Assembly: GCA_019828545.1 (NCBI GenBank)
Contig: JACVRA010000406.1
Coordinates: 1 to 64,000, forward strand
Reading direction: 5' to 3'
DNA: 64,000 nucleotides
From: Paracamarosporium sp. OC-R06-R3
Taxonomy: Eukaryota > Ascomycota > Dothideomycetes > Pleosporales > Didymosphaeriaceae
A program made the position numbers and the translations under genes. Positions 35,547-46,465 of the stretch are shown here, one piece after another; within the stretch, counting starts at the first letter, position 1, and every line of letters begins with the position of its first letter. The notes under the pieces were generated by a model that saw only the letters and a program-made list of their open reading frames with translations, had not been told where the DNA came from and ran no database searches.

Positions 35547-36109
35547 CGAACAGCTTCGGATCTCCGTATACAGTTCGGATAACGCGAGATCGACTTATAT
35601 GTGTAACTTGCGAATGATCCTGGGTAGATTCGCAACAGCGATGCTTGGTGTTCTACCCTTCGCCAGCGCGATGCTCCCATGGTTGCTCAATCGCACGCGC
35701 GATCCTGGAATGAGAGAGCTTCGCAGACGCGATACTCTCAGACTCTATATATATATATATATACTTTAAAACTAGCCATAGTTAGCATCTCGCAGTCGAC
35801 GTAGTTGGCTTATGTGATTACTTAAGCGCCGTCGGCAAGCGTTCCAGCAGACGCATTTTTCAGCATGTTTATATAGTAGTGTGGCGAGGCTTCGAAGGTT
35901 ACTACTAGGTAGGTGGCCTTCTAATCTCATTGGTGTTGCATAGCCAATCATACCCTCCTGTTCAGCCGTCGCAGCTGCGATCCTTGGCGCCTTCCCCTCC
36001 CACCATCGCTGGCTCTCAAGGATCCTTTTCCAACTCAACATGGCCCTCGTTCTTCCTCATCATGAAAATTGCAATGGGTAGACAACGTTTATTTGGCTAA
36101 TGTAATGTA
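35547..36109. other. Divergent intergenic region with a TA microsatellite
   Basis: A spacer between two divergently transcribed genes with an (AT)n run at 35746-35763. The 89-codon minus-strand ORF at 35772-36041 has no recognisable domain and is not supported. Confidence 0.5.
35746..35763. repeat. TA dinucleotide repeat
   Basis: Nine TA units in the spacer between divergent genes. Confidence 0.85.
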
Positions 36110-38569
36110 ATGCCACAACAGGAGAGCGCGGCTGGCCGGCGCAATCAGAGTGGGAGTAAGCTATCGTTGATAGCCTCGCGAACAAGTCAATCTTCAGCGT
36201 CTACTAGATCCCCAGGAACTCCCGATATTGAAAGTTGGTTGTCCGAGCGACTTTGGGAAGAACCTTGGCATGATCAGAGACGCCGCGGCAACACCAAAGA
36301 AAGCGCTCAGAAGCCTTCGTTTACAAGACGCTCAGGTTCTTCTGAGCCAGGAGTGTGAACCAGTTTTACAGTTCCAGAGACTGCCGAATCTCAGGATTGG
36401 TTGTTAGGATCTCGCAGGGAAGTCATGGAGTAATTATCCACCACCTCGTTCTGAGATTACTTTTCATTAACACTAGAAGGTCCTCTGATACTCTCGCTTC
36501 CACGCTAAGGTATGACAACTTTTCAACGCCAGAATGTTCTTCGGAAGCCCAAACTTCGTCAAGCACAAGTTCAACTTCGGACCTTGAAGCAATAAACTCA
36601 TCGATTCCACACTTGGAAGGTACCTTGACGTCAAGAATTACGGATCATTCCAGGCAGGATAGCTTATCACGCAAAAGTAGAACTCAGCCGTCTGGAGATT
36701 TCCCTGTATTTCAATTCTTACAATCTCAAGATGCGCAAAATAAGAGTGATGTTGAGCTCGATTATGTTACGAGCTGGGTTAATAAAATGGACCTCGGAGC
36801 GGTTCACGGACTCGAAACAGGCATTCACAGAGTCCAAGGCCGTAAAGAAATTCTTGGGAAAATCCTTTCTCACATTGAAGTCGTCTTCACAGATGAAAGC
36901 TCCTCGGATCAGAAGCAATGCCCAGCGGATCGTTCACACAATACCAAAAGCTCTAAGAACCGGTCTGCCACGGCCAACCGCTCGAACGCAGCGCAGAGAC
37001 GACAACGCAAAGAAAAGTCTAGATCGACTACCTCCAAAGTCTCGCAGCCAGAGAGCGATGATAGTGATGCATCGTTGAATCATGGAAATAATTCTTCTCC
37101 TCTGCTAAGAATGCTATCATGCCCATTCGTTAAGCATGATCGCAGAAGATACGAACACGTAGCCAATAGTTGTACTGAACGATTCGGATTCCCTACGCCA
37201 GGTAAATTAGTGTAAGTCCGATCTTACCCGGCAAGTCCTTTGTTCTACCTACTGAAGCAGATATAGTGAGCATCTGAAGCGGGTACACTCGCTAAGGGTG
37301 CCATGTTGTGTTACATGCAAGCAGAGATTCAGCGGCAGGACAAGAGGTCACGCAGAACATGCTCGACAGATCCATGCAAGCTTGGTACAATGCGAACCGA
37401 GGGAGCTAGCCATGACTGAACCGGAATGGATGACAGAAGACCAGGATACTCGATTTTCAAGTTCCGTAATTCTTGGCCAGTCGTCTACGGCGGAGGAGAA
37501 GTGGCGGTCCATCTATCGACAGATCTTTGGTATTCCTGAACATGTTCCTGTTCCTGATCCATGTGCGTCTGCACGTTCGTTCAATATTTGATCTTTACTA
37601 AAAGAGTCCAGACTATGACTATCTGGTACCCAGTCACCGCCCAAGTCGGCTCAATAATGGCCCGGATCAGACGGGTGGTCCTCTTCACAGTGCTGCAGCT
37701 TACCCGTACGGTCATACCGGCAACACGGAATCCTTCGCAATAGAGCCTTCCCTGCTGACTGATAACCACATGGGTTCTGAGGCCTGGTCAGAAGATCATA
37801 CAGAGGTAGCCCATACTCTCTCCAAAAGTCGCGTAATCTAATTGCGTAATAGCGCATGGAAGTAACTGCATCACATGATCTAGATCGTTGGCCAGATTTC
37901 AGTGCCGAATATGTTCTGCCAGCACCAGCTCCGACTGCTTTTCTCACAGCACAAGCGCTCAACATAAACGAGACAAATCAAGAATCTGGCGCATATGAGT
38001 ATGGAATAGTATATGAAGGCCACGACTCAGGATATTCATCTTTAGGTCAGCTCTCCGGTTTGGAGATGGAAGTGCCTCTCAACGCGTGTGAGTATGTAAG
38101 GTCGGACGCTGTTTCGACCAGACCACAAACGCCTTTGAATACACCATGGGAAGCCGCATGGCACTGCAACATTCCATTCAAAGGAGTGCAACCAGGTCGC
38201 GCGCAAAGCCCAAGCGGGTACTCAGATGCTGAGTCGGTGCCATACTCGCTTTCAAACGCAGTGCTTGCCGAGGAGTTCGTAAGCAATCTGCCGATTCTTG
38301 GTCTAGAAGCATCCGTGAGTCTACCCACGCCTCGTGTCGCAGATGCAGCAATGTCCCAGCCTCCGTGTCTGAACCTGACTACACCCCCACCAACACAAAG
38401 TCCGCTTCTGACATCATCACTTCGGGAGATAAGAGAATCATCGCTCTCGCAGGACAATGCTTCTGAGACACGGCTTGGGTCAGGCCTTTCAAGCACAGAG
38501 TCTGGACGACACGATGCTCAACTCGATCTGATGGGATTAGAACTCTCTTTTCCTTTCTCCGACACATAA
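36110..38569 (+). CDS. C2H2-type fungal protein, multi-exon, unknown function
   Basis: The clearest blocks are SCPFVKHDRRRYEHVANSC with GFPTPGKLV, then after a clean 49-bp intron (37212-37260) SEHLKRVHSLRVPCCVTCKQRF and HAEHARQIHA, then EEKWRSIYRQIFGIPEHVPVPDP. This order of atypical Cys/His fingers followed by an EEKWR..Y..IF block marks a fungal family common in Pezizomycotina, possibly DNA or RNA binding. The start at 36110 gives a Ser/Arg-rich N-terminus with DIESWLSERLWEEPW. Exon joining between 36352 and 36530 and near 37555-37610 is not resolved. The last exon follows a 47-bp intron ending at 37852 and runs to the stop at 38569; it is Ser/Pro-rich and likely disordered. Unresolved junctions could also mean a damaged allele. 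Confidence 0.65.
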
Positions 38570-39612
38570 ACCAATACCCTCAAAATGCCGGAGTGCTATG
38601 CAATATCTAGAAGCATTGGAAACAACGTTGTTATATTAGGCTCACTTTGGTTGTGATAGCCCAAACATGTATGATGCGTCATACCTTGACGCCAATGTCG
38701 ATAAATCTTCAAATCTCCATGAAGGTAACGCTAGCACACGACTTGAATCAAGAAAATCTCACATCTTTGTCTGTCACTCATCGCCAATCTGGCAACATTC
38801 CCATGCACCAACACTTTAAGTATTTGATACGATCATATATCCACATACGCTAACCTTGAACATAAAAACGCTCTAGACATGCCTTAATACACTTGAAGCC
38901 TTGGAAAATTCAAGCACTATACCCCTCTACGAATCGTGCTTGCGCCCAGTTTCAGCAAATATTACACCAACCCTTAGAGAACCGGAATTAACACAAGACC
39001 CACGTAAACTATCCAATACCAAAACTTAATTGAGAAGCCTGGATAAACACTCAACTTGTAAACCACCCGATTAAGCTGTGAAACTACGAGGCTATGACGC
39101 CAGTATCAATGATGCGTTTGGATGACTGTCGTGGATGTATATGCGCTGCGAATATCTGAACCTTCGTCAGTCGGGGTATGCCTCGCGGTTAGTTGGGGCC
39201 TTGTTTGGATGCGGATGGGAAGATCTTGCCGCTGCGTTGTGATTTAGACGAGCATGACTAAGATGGTGGCTTGAGTGTCGTGGATGGGATTAGGATTGGG
39301 AAAGGGAGAGGGGGAAATAAGGGAGGGGAAGGTAGTCGACCAAATGCGTATATCTGGCACTAGAAAAGTGTGCGGCGACAGCAGATTGAGGAAGCAGAAC
39401 TTGAACATATCCGTTACAATCACCACACACGCAAGTTCAACGGAAGAAGCAAAATGGGTATATTTTCCTGTTCCCCTGAAGATGGCCATGCGGCTAAAGT
39501 AGCCGACCCGTCCAACGCCCAAAGCTCATGCAAAATACTAATCATCCGTAATCCTGTAGTTCCGTGGTTGTGATCATACGGCCTTTGAGGTCCCTTGCTC
39601 AAAGGCGGCCGC
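38570..39612. other. Convergent intergenic region
   Basis: About 1 kb between two convergent genes. No coding or RNA signal is recognised; a few 60-90-codon ORFs overlap on opposite strands and are not supported. Confidence 0.55.
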
Positions 39613-40766
39613 TCAAGCAGAGGCCTTTCCTCTCTTCGCGCGCGGCTTGGCAGCCTTTGTACGCTTGCGTGGAGCCTCCTCCTCCTCTTCAGACTCGCCT
39701 ACATCTTCTTCCTCGAGATCTGCGTCCGCATCGGCTTTTGCCTTCTTCGTGCGACCGCTTGTCTTCGTTTTCTTCCTTGCTGCCATGGCCTCGAACATCT
39801 CCTCGGGTGGTTCATCCATCGGTGTAGCCCGCTTGCCGCCTCGTCCCGTCGGCGCATACTTTGCCTCCAGGTGATCGAAGAAATTGCCGTGTCGTGCCTG
39901 CTGCCGCTGAGCGATGAGCGCAGCGAGGTCTCCCATGCCACCCGCATCTTTCTTCTTGCTTTTCGACTTGCTGCTTGCCTTTCCTGCTGCCTGCTCTTTA
40001 GCCTGCTTCTTGGCCTCCTTCTTGTCGAAGTCGGCTCTTCTTTTCCTCTCCGCGTCTTTGACCTTCTTACGGGCTGCATCGTTGTTGCAGCGCTCGTACG
40101 ACTCGTACGACTCGATAGTGCCTTTAGCGATCTCTTCGTCGAGAATGCGCCTGAAGCGGTCGTCATCCTCCAGGATGTCTGATAGCATGACATTCTCGTA
40201 GATGGCATCCAGCCGACCATTGTACTTGGTATACACGTTTAGCAGATCGCGCCTCTCCTCAGCGCTGTCTTTGTACGCGTTTGCGATCCTGTCGATGTTC
40301 TCTTGGTTGACCACGTCCTGGAACTGCTCGCGGTAGAACTTGAGCCAGTCGAACTCGTCGTCGTCCTCGAGCGTCTCGGCAGTGCTGCCGGTGACATCGT
40401 AGCGCTTGCGGCGACGGTCGTCGGACAGAACGGCGTAGGCAAAAGCGATCTCTTGGAAGGCCTTGTTCGCGGCTTCTTTCTCATTCTCAGGCGCCTTGTC
40501 TGACAGCTGTAAGTGATAATCCTGATGAGTCCGGTAGAGCGCATACCTGGGTGATGCTTGAGCGCCATCTTCCGGTACGCTTTTTTCACATCATCGGCCG
40601 TCGCTTCCTTCTCGAGGCCCAGCACGGCGTAGGGATCGATGCTTGGTGGGTCATCTGCCTCGAGGTCTGCGTCCTCATCCTCATCTTCCTCATCGTTGAT
40701 GAACGGATCCTCCGTCACTTTCTCCTCGTTCCTTTCGCGAGAGTTCTTCTTCTGACGCGGCGCCAT
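39613..40766 (-). CDS. J-domain protein, DNAJC9-like
   Basis: Exons 40547-40766 and 39613-40499, separated by a 47-bp intron, encode 368 residues. An acidic N-terminus precedes a J domain at about residues 42-110, with [23 protein letters not shown] and the HPD motif in KHHPDKAPE; the intron falls inside the HPD tripeptide. The segment [42 protein letters not shown] is characteristic of DNAJC9 relatives. The C-terminus is Lys/Ala/Glu-rich with basic clusters, suggesting a nuclear protein. Human DNAJC9 is a histone H3-H4 co-chaperone that recruits HSP70. A similar nuclear chaperone role is likely here. It shares a short divergent promoter containing two ACGCGT boxes with the deaminase gene. 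Confidence 0.9.
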
Positions 40767-40974
40767 ATTATGTGAGTATAACTAGCCGATTGGAGTGATG
40801 CGCAAGAAAACTCGAGGATGAACGCGTCTCGAGTCAAGGACGCGTCGCGTCATGTAGTGAGGCGGCAGGCTCGGCTTTTACCCGGCGATACGCTCTGACC
40901 ACCGCACCGCCACACCAGGCATCGATTCACACTCACTCTTTGCCCACTTTCACTTTCACGTTTATCTTTCACTA
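40767..40974. promoter_or_regulatory. Bidirectional promoter with paired ACGCGT boxes
   Basis: Only 208 bp separate the divergent start codons. ACGCGT occurs at 40822-40827 and 40840-40845, 18 bp apart and 56-80 bp upstream of the J-protein start. This hexamer is the MBF-bound Mlu cell-cycle box in yeasts. S-phase regulation of at least the chaperone gene is a reasonable inference. Confidence 0.5.
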
Positions 40975-41541
40975 TTGACTTTCACTATGTGTTTGCAAGA
41001 CTCAGAGTCCAAGCCTACGGCCCAAGAGATAGTCGATGATGTCATAGACCACAAGGCGCTGATGCAAGAAGCGCTCGAAGAAGCCAAGCAGTCCCCACCA
41101 AAGCCATCTAATTTCTGCGTCGGCGCCCTGCTGGTAGATCTGGAAACAGGCGAAATCCTGTCTCGTGGGTACACGCTAGAGGTCGAGGGCAATACACACG
41201 CCGAGCAATGCTGCCTCATAAAGTATGCACAAGCGCACGACCTACCCGAGGAGCGCGTTGGTGAAGTGTTACCACCCAGTACCGCAATTTATACTACCAT
41301 GGAGCCCTGCAATCTGAGGCTAAGCGGGAGTTTGCCTTGTGTCGACAGGATTATACGGACGAAGAGAAAGGATGGCATGGCAGCGATTAAGAAGGTGTAC
41401 TTGGGTGTTAAGGAGCCGGAAAAGTTTGTGGGTGAAAATGAGGGGCGAGCTAAGCTTGAAAAGCACGGGATTGAGTGTGTCCATGTCCCTGGGCTGGAAG
41501 AGGAGATTTTAAAGGTTGCGACGGCTGGACACCAGAAATGA
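40975..41541 (+). CDS. Zinc-dependent cytidine/deoxycytidylate-type deaminase
   Basis: A single-exon gene of 188 residues; ATG at 40987 (MCLQDS) is an equally good start. Zinc-binding and catalytic motifs are present: THAEQCC (His and the proton-shuttling Glu) and TMEPCNLRLSGSLPCVDRI (two Cys). This is the CMP/dCMP deaminase fold. The Pro-Cys-Asn-x-Arg pattern and overall size resemble the riboflavin-pathway (DRAP) deaminase domain at the C-terminus of yeast Rib2, so deamination of a pyrimidine riboflavin intermediate is my first guess; other nucleotide substrates are possible. It is divergent from the J-protein gene across a 208-bp promoter. Confidence 0.85.
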   Translation: MTFTMCLQDSESKPTAQEIVDDVIDHKALMQEALEEAKQSPPKPSNFCVGALLVDLETGEILSRGYTLEVEGNTHAEQCCLIKYAQAHDLPEERVGEVLPPSTAIYTTMEPCNLRLSGSLPCVDRIIRTKRKDGMAAIKKVYLGVKEPEKFVGENEGRAKLEKHGIECVHVPGLEEEILKVATAGHQK

Positions 41542-42672
41542 GTTATAAATCACCTAGCGTCCTCAAGTCGTCAGATGTCGTGTGACGCAAAACACACCCA
41601 TAAGCAGATGACTGAGTTGTTCTTTGCTTGGCTGATGTATGGTCTCACGATATAATGTACAACTACCATTTCGAAGTCTCAGATGTCGGGGATCTAGCAG
41701 ACAGAAAAAGCGCAGAAGAGGCGAGAAGCGCCCCCGGAGCAGATACGTGGGCATTCGATAAGTGTGGTTATGCCAAGGTGTCTCGTGGTGCTCACTTAAG
41801 AGGCTGTGTTGTATTCCAACTGAGGAATGGTTGTTAAAGTAGCTAAAGGAAGCCGCTGTACTCTATCAAGATGAACTTTTATTATCAAGTTAGATTATAT
41901 TTCACACCATCACCCTCTACAAATTCTGTGTACTCACTGTAGTGTCTTCGATATGTAAGAAACCAGCTCTCATCCGCACCTTACACAGTCTCCCCACAAA
42001 CCCTAAACTCAACAATACCTATAATTCCCACACAAACATGATGCACATACAAAGCACGCAAGCTACTTCATACTCGCCCGTGTACTCGGTTTCGCCCAAA
42101 TAGTCTCGCCTATCCTCAAACTAACCCTCGCCTCGCAGACTAGTTCCACAACACGGATTTGCGGAAACGAACGGCTAACACCCCGCGTTCCCGCGCTTAG
42201 CTTACGGCCGTTATAACTTTGTTTTGACTTCAGCTGGATGTGTGATTTATGGGGTGTGGGTCGTGATTTAAGAACTGGGCACGTGTATATTCTATGAAGT
42301 ATGCATGCGCGATGATTTTGTGGGGAGGGATGAAGAGCGCTAGTAGAGTTTGGGATGGTAGGTGGAATGTACGATAAGAAAATGGGGCTGTTTGTCGCAT
42401 GCGTGGTCGCGGGAAAAGAGACATGAGGTATTTCGGATAGGGTACGTATACACGTTGGCGTGCATTGAGTAAGGAGGGTATCGTTTGTATTGATATTAGC
42501 TCGTTCGCGTCGTGGATTCTCGCCCAAGCAAGCACAAGCATCGCAACGCCATCGCCAACGCCACCCATTCACAATGCGCGCCATATCTGTAGTTGAAAAG
42601 AACAGAAAAAGAAAAAGAAAACGAAACGCAACGTAACGTAACATAATGAACAACATAATAGGACACGCCTTC
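41542..42672. other. Convergent intergenic region before the terpene cluster
   Basis: AT-rich at 41840-42060, with probable 3' UTRs of both neighbours. A 215-codon minus-strand ORF at 42063-42710 overlaps the end of the terpene synthase and shows no domain, so it is not supported. Confidence 0.55.
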
Positions 42673-43855
42673 TTACCCCCAGATCCGCCCCTCAGTGAAC
42701 GGCAGCCCACCAGACCGATTATACCTTGGCGTCAACAGGTTCCACCTCTCATTTCCCGCACCCTGGAACTCCAGCCCCTTCGCATACAACCGCAGCGCCT
42801 CGCTATCGCACTGCTTCGTCGCTTCCTCTAGGAGGATGAAATGCTGGTGTTCGAGCTCGCGCGAGGTTTCCCACATAACGCGCATGGCGCTCTGTTCGCC
42901 GAGGCCGCACGCCGTCATGACGATGGGGACCGCGGAGCAGAGCTGTCCGAGCGCAAAGCCCTTTCCCGCGGCGAGAACTTCCTTCTCGTACGAGGCGATA
43001 TCGTTTACAAGCGTAACGTGGCGCATGATGTTCATTTCGAGGGGCTGCACGAGGGCGAGTTCTTCAGGTGTCATGTGCAAGCCCATGGAGAAGCACATCA
43101 CGCCTGACATGAATCTGAGGCGCGAGTCAGGACTGCAAGCAAGAGTTTGAGTCGAGGAAGAAAAGAGATATAGCCTACCCTTTGCCCAAATCCGCATGCC
43201 GGTACTCGAAGTAGTCTGCCAGACTCTTCGGTTTCGACCGGTCGGCATCCGTCTGCGCCTCGAAGAAGTCGATCGTGTACCCGAGCAGCATGTCTGCGAG
43301 CTCCCTGTCGATCTGCCGGAACTCCTGGAACAGGTCGTACATGATCCATTGTGCGGGCTTCTCGCGGTCTGGTAGTCGTTCCCCGCGGCAGCATGCGATC
43401 ACGACGGTGTTGTGTGCTTTTCCCTCTTCGACAGACATGCGGTCAAGCATGTCGTCGATTAGGAACCCAGTCGTCAGGAACTTGCATACGCCCACCATGC
43501 GGTCGTCTAGTCCCATCGGACACAAGATGCAGTTAAACCATGCGTAGCCTTCATCGCAGAAGCGTTGTCTGTGCTTGTCTGTTTTGAAAGGCCAGTGTTT
43601 CAGGAAGAAAGCATGGCATTCCTCGACGATTTGCCTGGTGTGTGGGTGCAATTTGGCTTCGAGGATGGTAGGACGTATGTCGCGAGGGAGGTACGGGAGA
43701 TCTGTTGGTGCAGGCGGAGGTATCGTGGAGCCGTCCGTGCTTGTGAGGACAGACCCATTGGTGACTTCAGTGACGGGAACGGGTTGGCCCATGGGAAGGA
43801 TGTCGCGGAAACGGCGAACCAATTGTGAATATAAGGGTGTTTCTAACAAAGACAT
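42673..43855 (-). CDS. Sesquiterpene synthase, aristolochene-synthase-like
   Basis: Exons 43179-43855 and 42673-43132, with a 46-bp intron, encode 378 residues, close to fungal aristolochene synthases. The first metal motif DDMLD is at 134-138 inside TTGFLIDDMLDRMS. The second, N269-D-x2-S273-x3-E277, lies in LVNDIASYEKE. Further family signatures include LPDREKPAQWIMYDLF and KGLEFQGAGNERWNLLTPRYN with the conserved Arg-Tyr pair near the C-terminus. Class I enzymes of this kind ionise farnesyl diphosphate with three Mg2+ and cyclise it in the cytosol, here perhaps to an eremophilane-type hydrocarbon. Product identity cannot be read from sequence. The P450 gene lies divergently 2.6 kb upstream, and a Zn2Cys6 regulator follows that, as expected for a small terpene cluster. 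Confidence 0.92.
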
Positions 43856-46465
43856 GACAAGAGCGTTGGAAGTCTATGCTGGTATTCAGAGTCAGGAGAA
43901 GGAATGTCTGCCCAGTGAAACTGCTGGAGAGGGATTGTGCAGGCGAATAGCGGTCAGGAACCACCCTGTTATATGACACATGAGTGAAGGGCTTGTGGGT
44001 TAGAGGTGCGGAGATGCAAAGATCTTCTGCCCGTGATTACACACGTACATGGTACATGGTACATGGTCCAGGGCCCCGACGCTCTTGTCTAACGCAATGT
44101 CCACCCAAGGATGGATGACTAGGCGCGGCTGCCGCATGGGTTTCCAAGAAAAGCGTACGGCAGATGCTTGGAGCTGTTCCTCTGAAGTCCCTTGCGGGAA
44201 TAACCAGCATTGTACAATGATCTAGTGGTCTAGCGTCGTGTATCAGCCTCCTGGCGTTAGTCGATGGTCGCTACGGAGGCACTGCCCTCGAGGGATCAGT
44301 TTTAGCGGATGGGGAAGTACGTGCGCTCTGGATGTTAAGCATTGCTAGTCCAGACCAACTTCAACTGACTAACGTCCAGGTAGAGCCGCGTAAGAGAAAA
44401 CTGGATCCCCATAGACGCCATCCTGCGGAGTCTAGACTAGACGCGCGCATCCCAGCGGGCCGCATTTACCCATTCACTGTTTTTACTTGCGCTATGCAAA
44501 GCTCGGACGATATGTACATACTCCGAGCTCGGTCCCACTGGGAAGTCCCGGTTTTGTTGGAAATTTCTGTTCTGATATCGCTTGTCAATTTCCCTCTCCG
44601 GTGTAGGTCGCTTTCGTCGTAGTCACCGCCATACTATGATTGACCAAGGTCCGCCAGCTAGTCAAGTACCCTGCTCTCCAATAGAGGGCCCAGGAGTGAG
44701 CCCGCTGGCCGACGCAATGATCATGAGGATGGCGTCTTCCCGCCCGAGCTCCACCGGCTCCCGCGGTATCTATGGTCGTCTCATGCTCCGTGAATAAATC
44801 GCCATAAATGCATACAATCGATAGTAATGCCGGGATTTCAGGAATTCAACGAATTGGGCCAGCGATTTTTGCAATTACGCTTGGCGGGAGAATCCTCCAT
44901 ATCCACTGTGCAAGGACGGTTTCTCCCGCTGGGAACTGCACGTGCGACCCGCGTGTCGGGCCAGTTTTCTGGGGACTGTACGGTATCACCTATGGCGCGC
45001 TTCCTGTGTGTCACTTGCGTCAAACGCGTCAGCGTGCGAAACCGCACGGGCGGCTATACATGCTCGTGCGACTTCGAAATTGTCGGCGAAGCGCATGCAT
45101 AGTGTGGTACAACACTTCTGGTCCGCCGTTTTCTCATGCGGGTCGCATGCAGGGTGCATTCGAATTTGGCAGTTGACGTGGAAAAGGAATCTCTCGACCT
45201 GGGTCTGCGTACACACTGGCGGAGACGATTGCACTAGCCATTAGCTAAAGGTTACTCTCCGGTGGTATCAAACCTCTCGGGAGAATTGCCGTGTCTCTGG
45301 TACGCAAAAGCACTACCCCACGTCCTAGGAAGCCATGGGTATTTTGGTAGGGTTCATGAGTCGTAGGTCTGCGGCCGCAGCTGAGGGACGTGCTCGATGT
45401 CCGCAGACTGCACATCAATTTCCTAGATGATTTCTCCATCAGCCCATTTTACTTGATTTGAGAGCCTAATCCGTTCTCTTACCGCATTCTGTCCGAGAAC
45501 AATTCATACGAGTAAATTCACGTTATAACAAGAGCAATTCTACCCGCACGGCAAGTAACCGAGATAGGGAAGGATTCCCTCCCAAGCGAGCGGAAGGCGT
45601 CTATTGTCCGACAGATACGAGTTTGACATATAGGCCCGGCTGCAGTGTCGCGCTTCCCCAGGCGGCGCAGCCTCGGCCCGTCCTGGCCAAGGTGAGACCC
45701 CTTGCGTTTATCCTAGCAGTTTGATAATACGACGAGGATCCTTTCCATCCTCACAGGTGGGCTCCAACATCGGGCTTCCTAGCCGAGCGCAGAAAAGGAT
45801 CTTACAGAATCCTTCAGATGCATGGCTTTATTCCAAGCAGACCATTCGTTCGTCTCGCGCTTCACGGCGTAAGGAGCGCCGATAAATGTTGTTTCCACTC
45901 ACCGAGCACGGCCCATCCCCTTTCTCTCAGTTGGGCAAAGAGACGCTTGAGACTGGCTTTCCCGTTATTGTGGGGTCTTTCCAAGGGTCTGAATCCTGCC
46001 GTGTGTCCCAGATATCCTGGCGGCACGGCAACACCGCGACATTCACGTGCGTCGCCTCACGCGTCAATGCCACGCAGAGTACACGTGGAGTCGAAGATAA
46101 GCGCGGGTATTGTAAAAGAAAAGATAAGAATCATGCAGAGTGGTTGACTTTTCCCGGCATATGCGAGTTCATGCAGGATGGTGGTGCTGAGCTGCATGGC
46201 GCCTATCCACAGCGTCTCGTTCCTCGTTCACGGACCCCAGGTCTCGCTAATAGGACGAGCGTCACTCAATGTCTTCCATCGCGGACCGCGGCGGCTCGCT
46301 GTGGTGGCGTGAACCTGGCTGGTGCTGTCGTTCTAGGGTGGATCAGCAGCGCATTGACTTGGACTTTACCCACCCCTCCGCCCTCCGCCCTCCACTCAAG
46401 GAGAATATAACTTGTAACTGACTGAGGCATATCTTTGCCGGCACTCAAAATCCGGGACAGACACC
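43856..46465. promoter_or_regulatory. Long divergent intergenic region of the terpene cluster
   Basis: This 2.6-kb interval separates the divergent terpene synthase and P450 start codons and must carry both promoters. About 190 bp upstream of the synthase ATG there are three tandem GTACATG units (44045-44065). ORFs of 60-174 codons occur in all frames, but none has a domain, so no gene is called. It is unusually long for this window, so a decayed gene or a small RNA could be hidden. Confidence 0.5.

Noticed and set aside
42063..42710. 215-codon minus-strand ORF
   Set aside because: Low-complexity translation, overlaps the terpene synthase 3' end in another frame.
45886..46410. 174-codon plus-strand ORF in the terpene cluster interval
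   Set aside because: No recognisable domain, alternative frames equally open; kept only as unexplained intergenic DNA.
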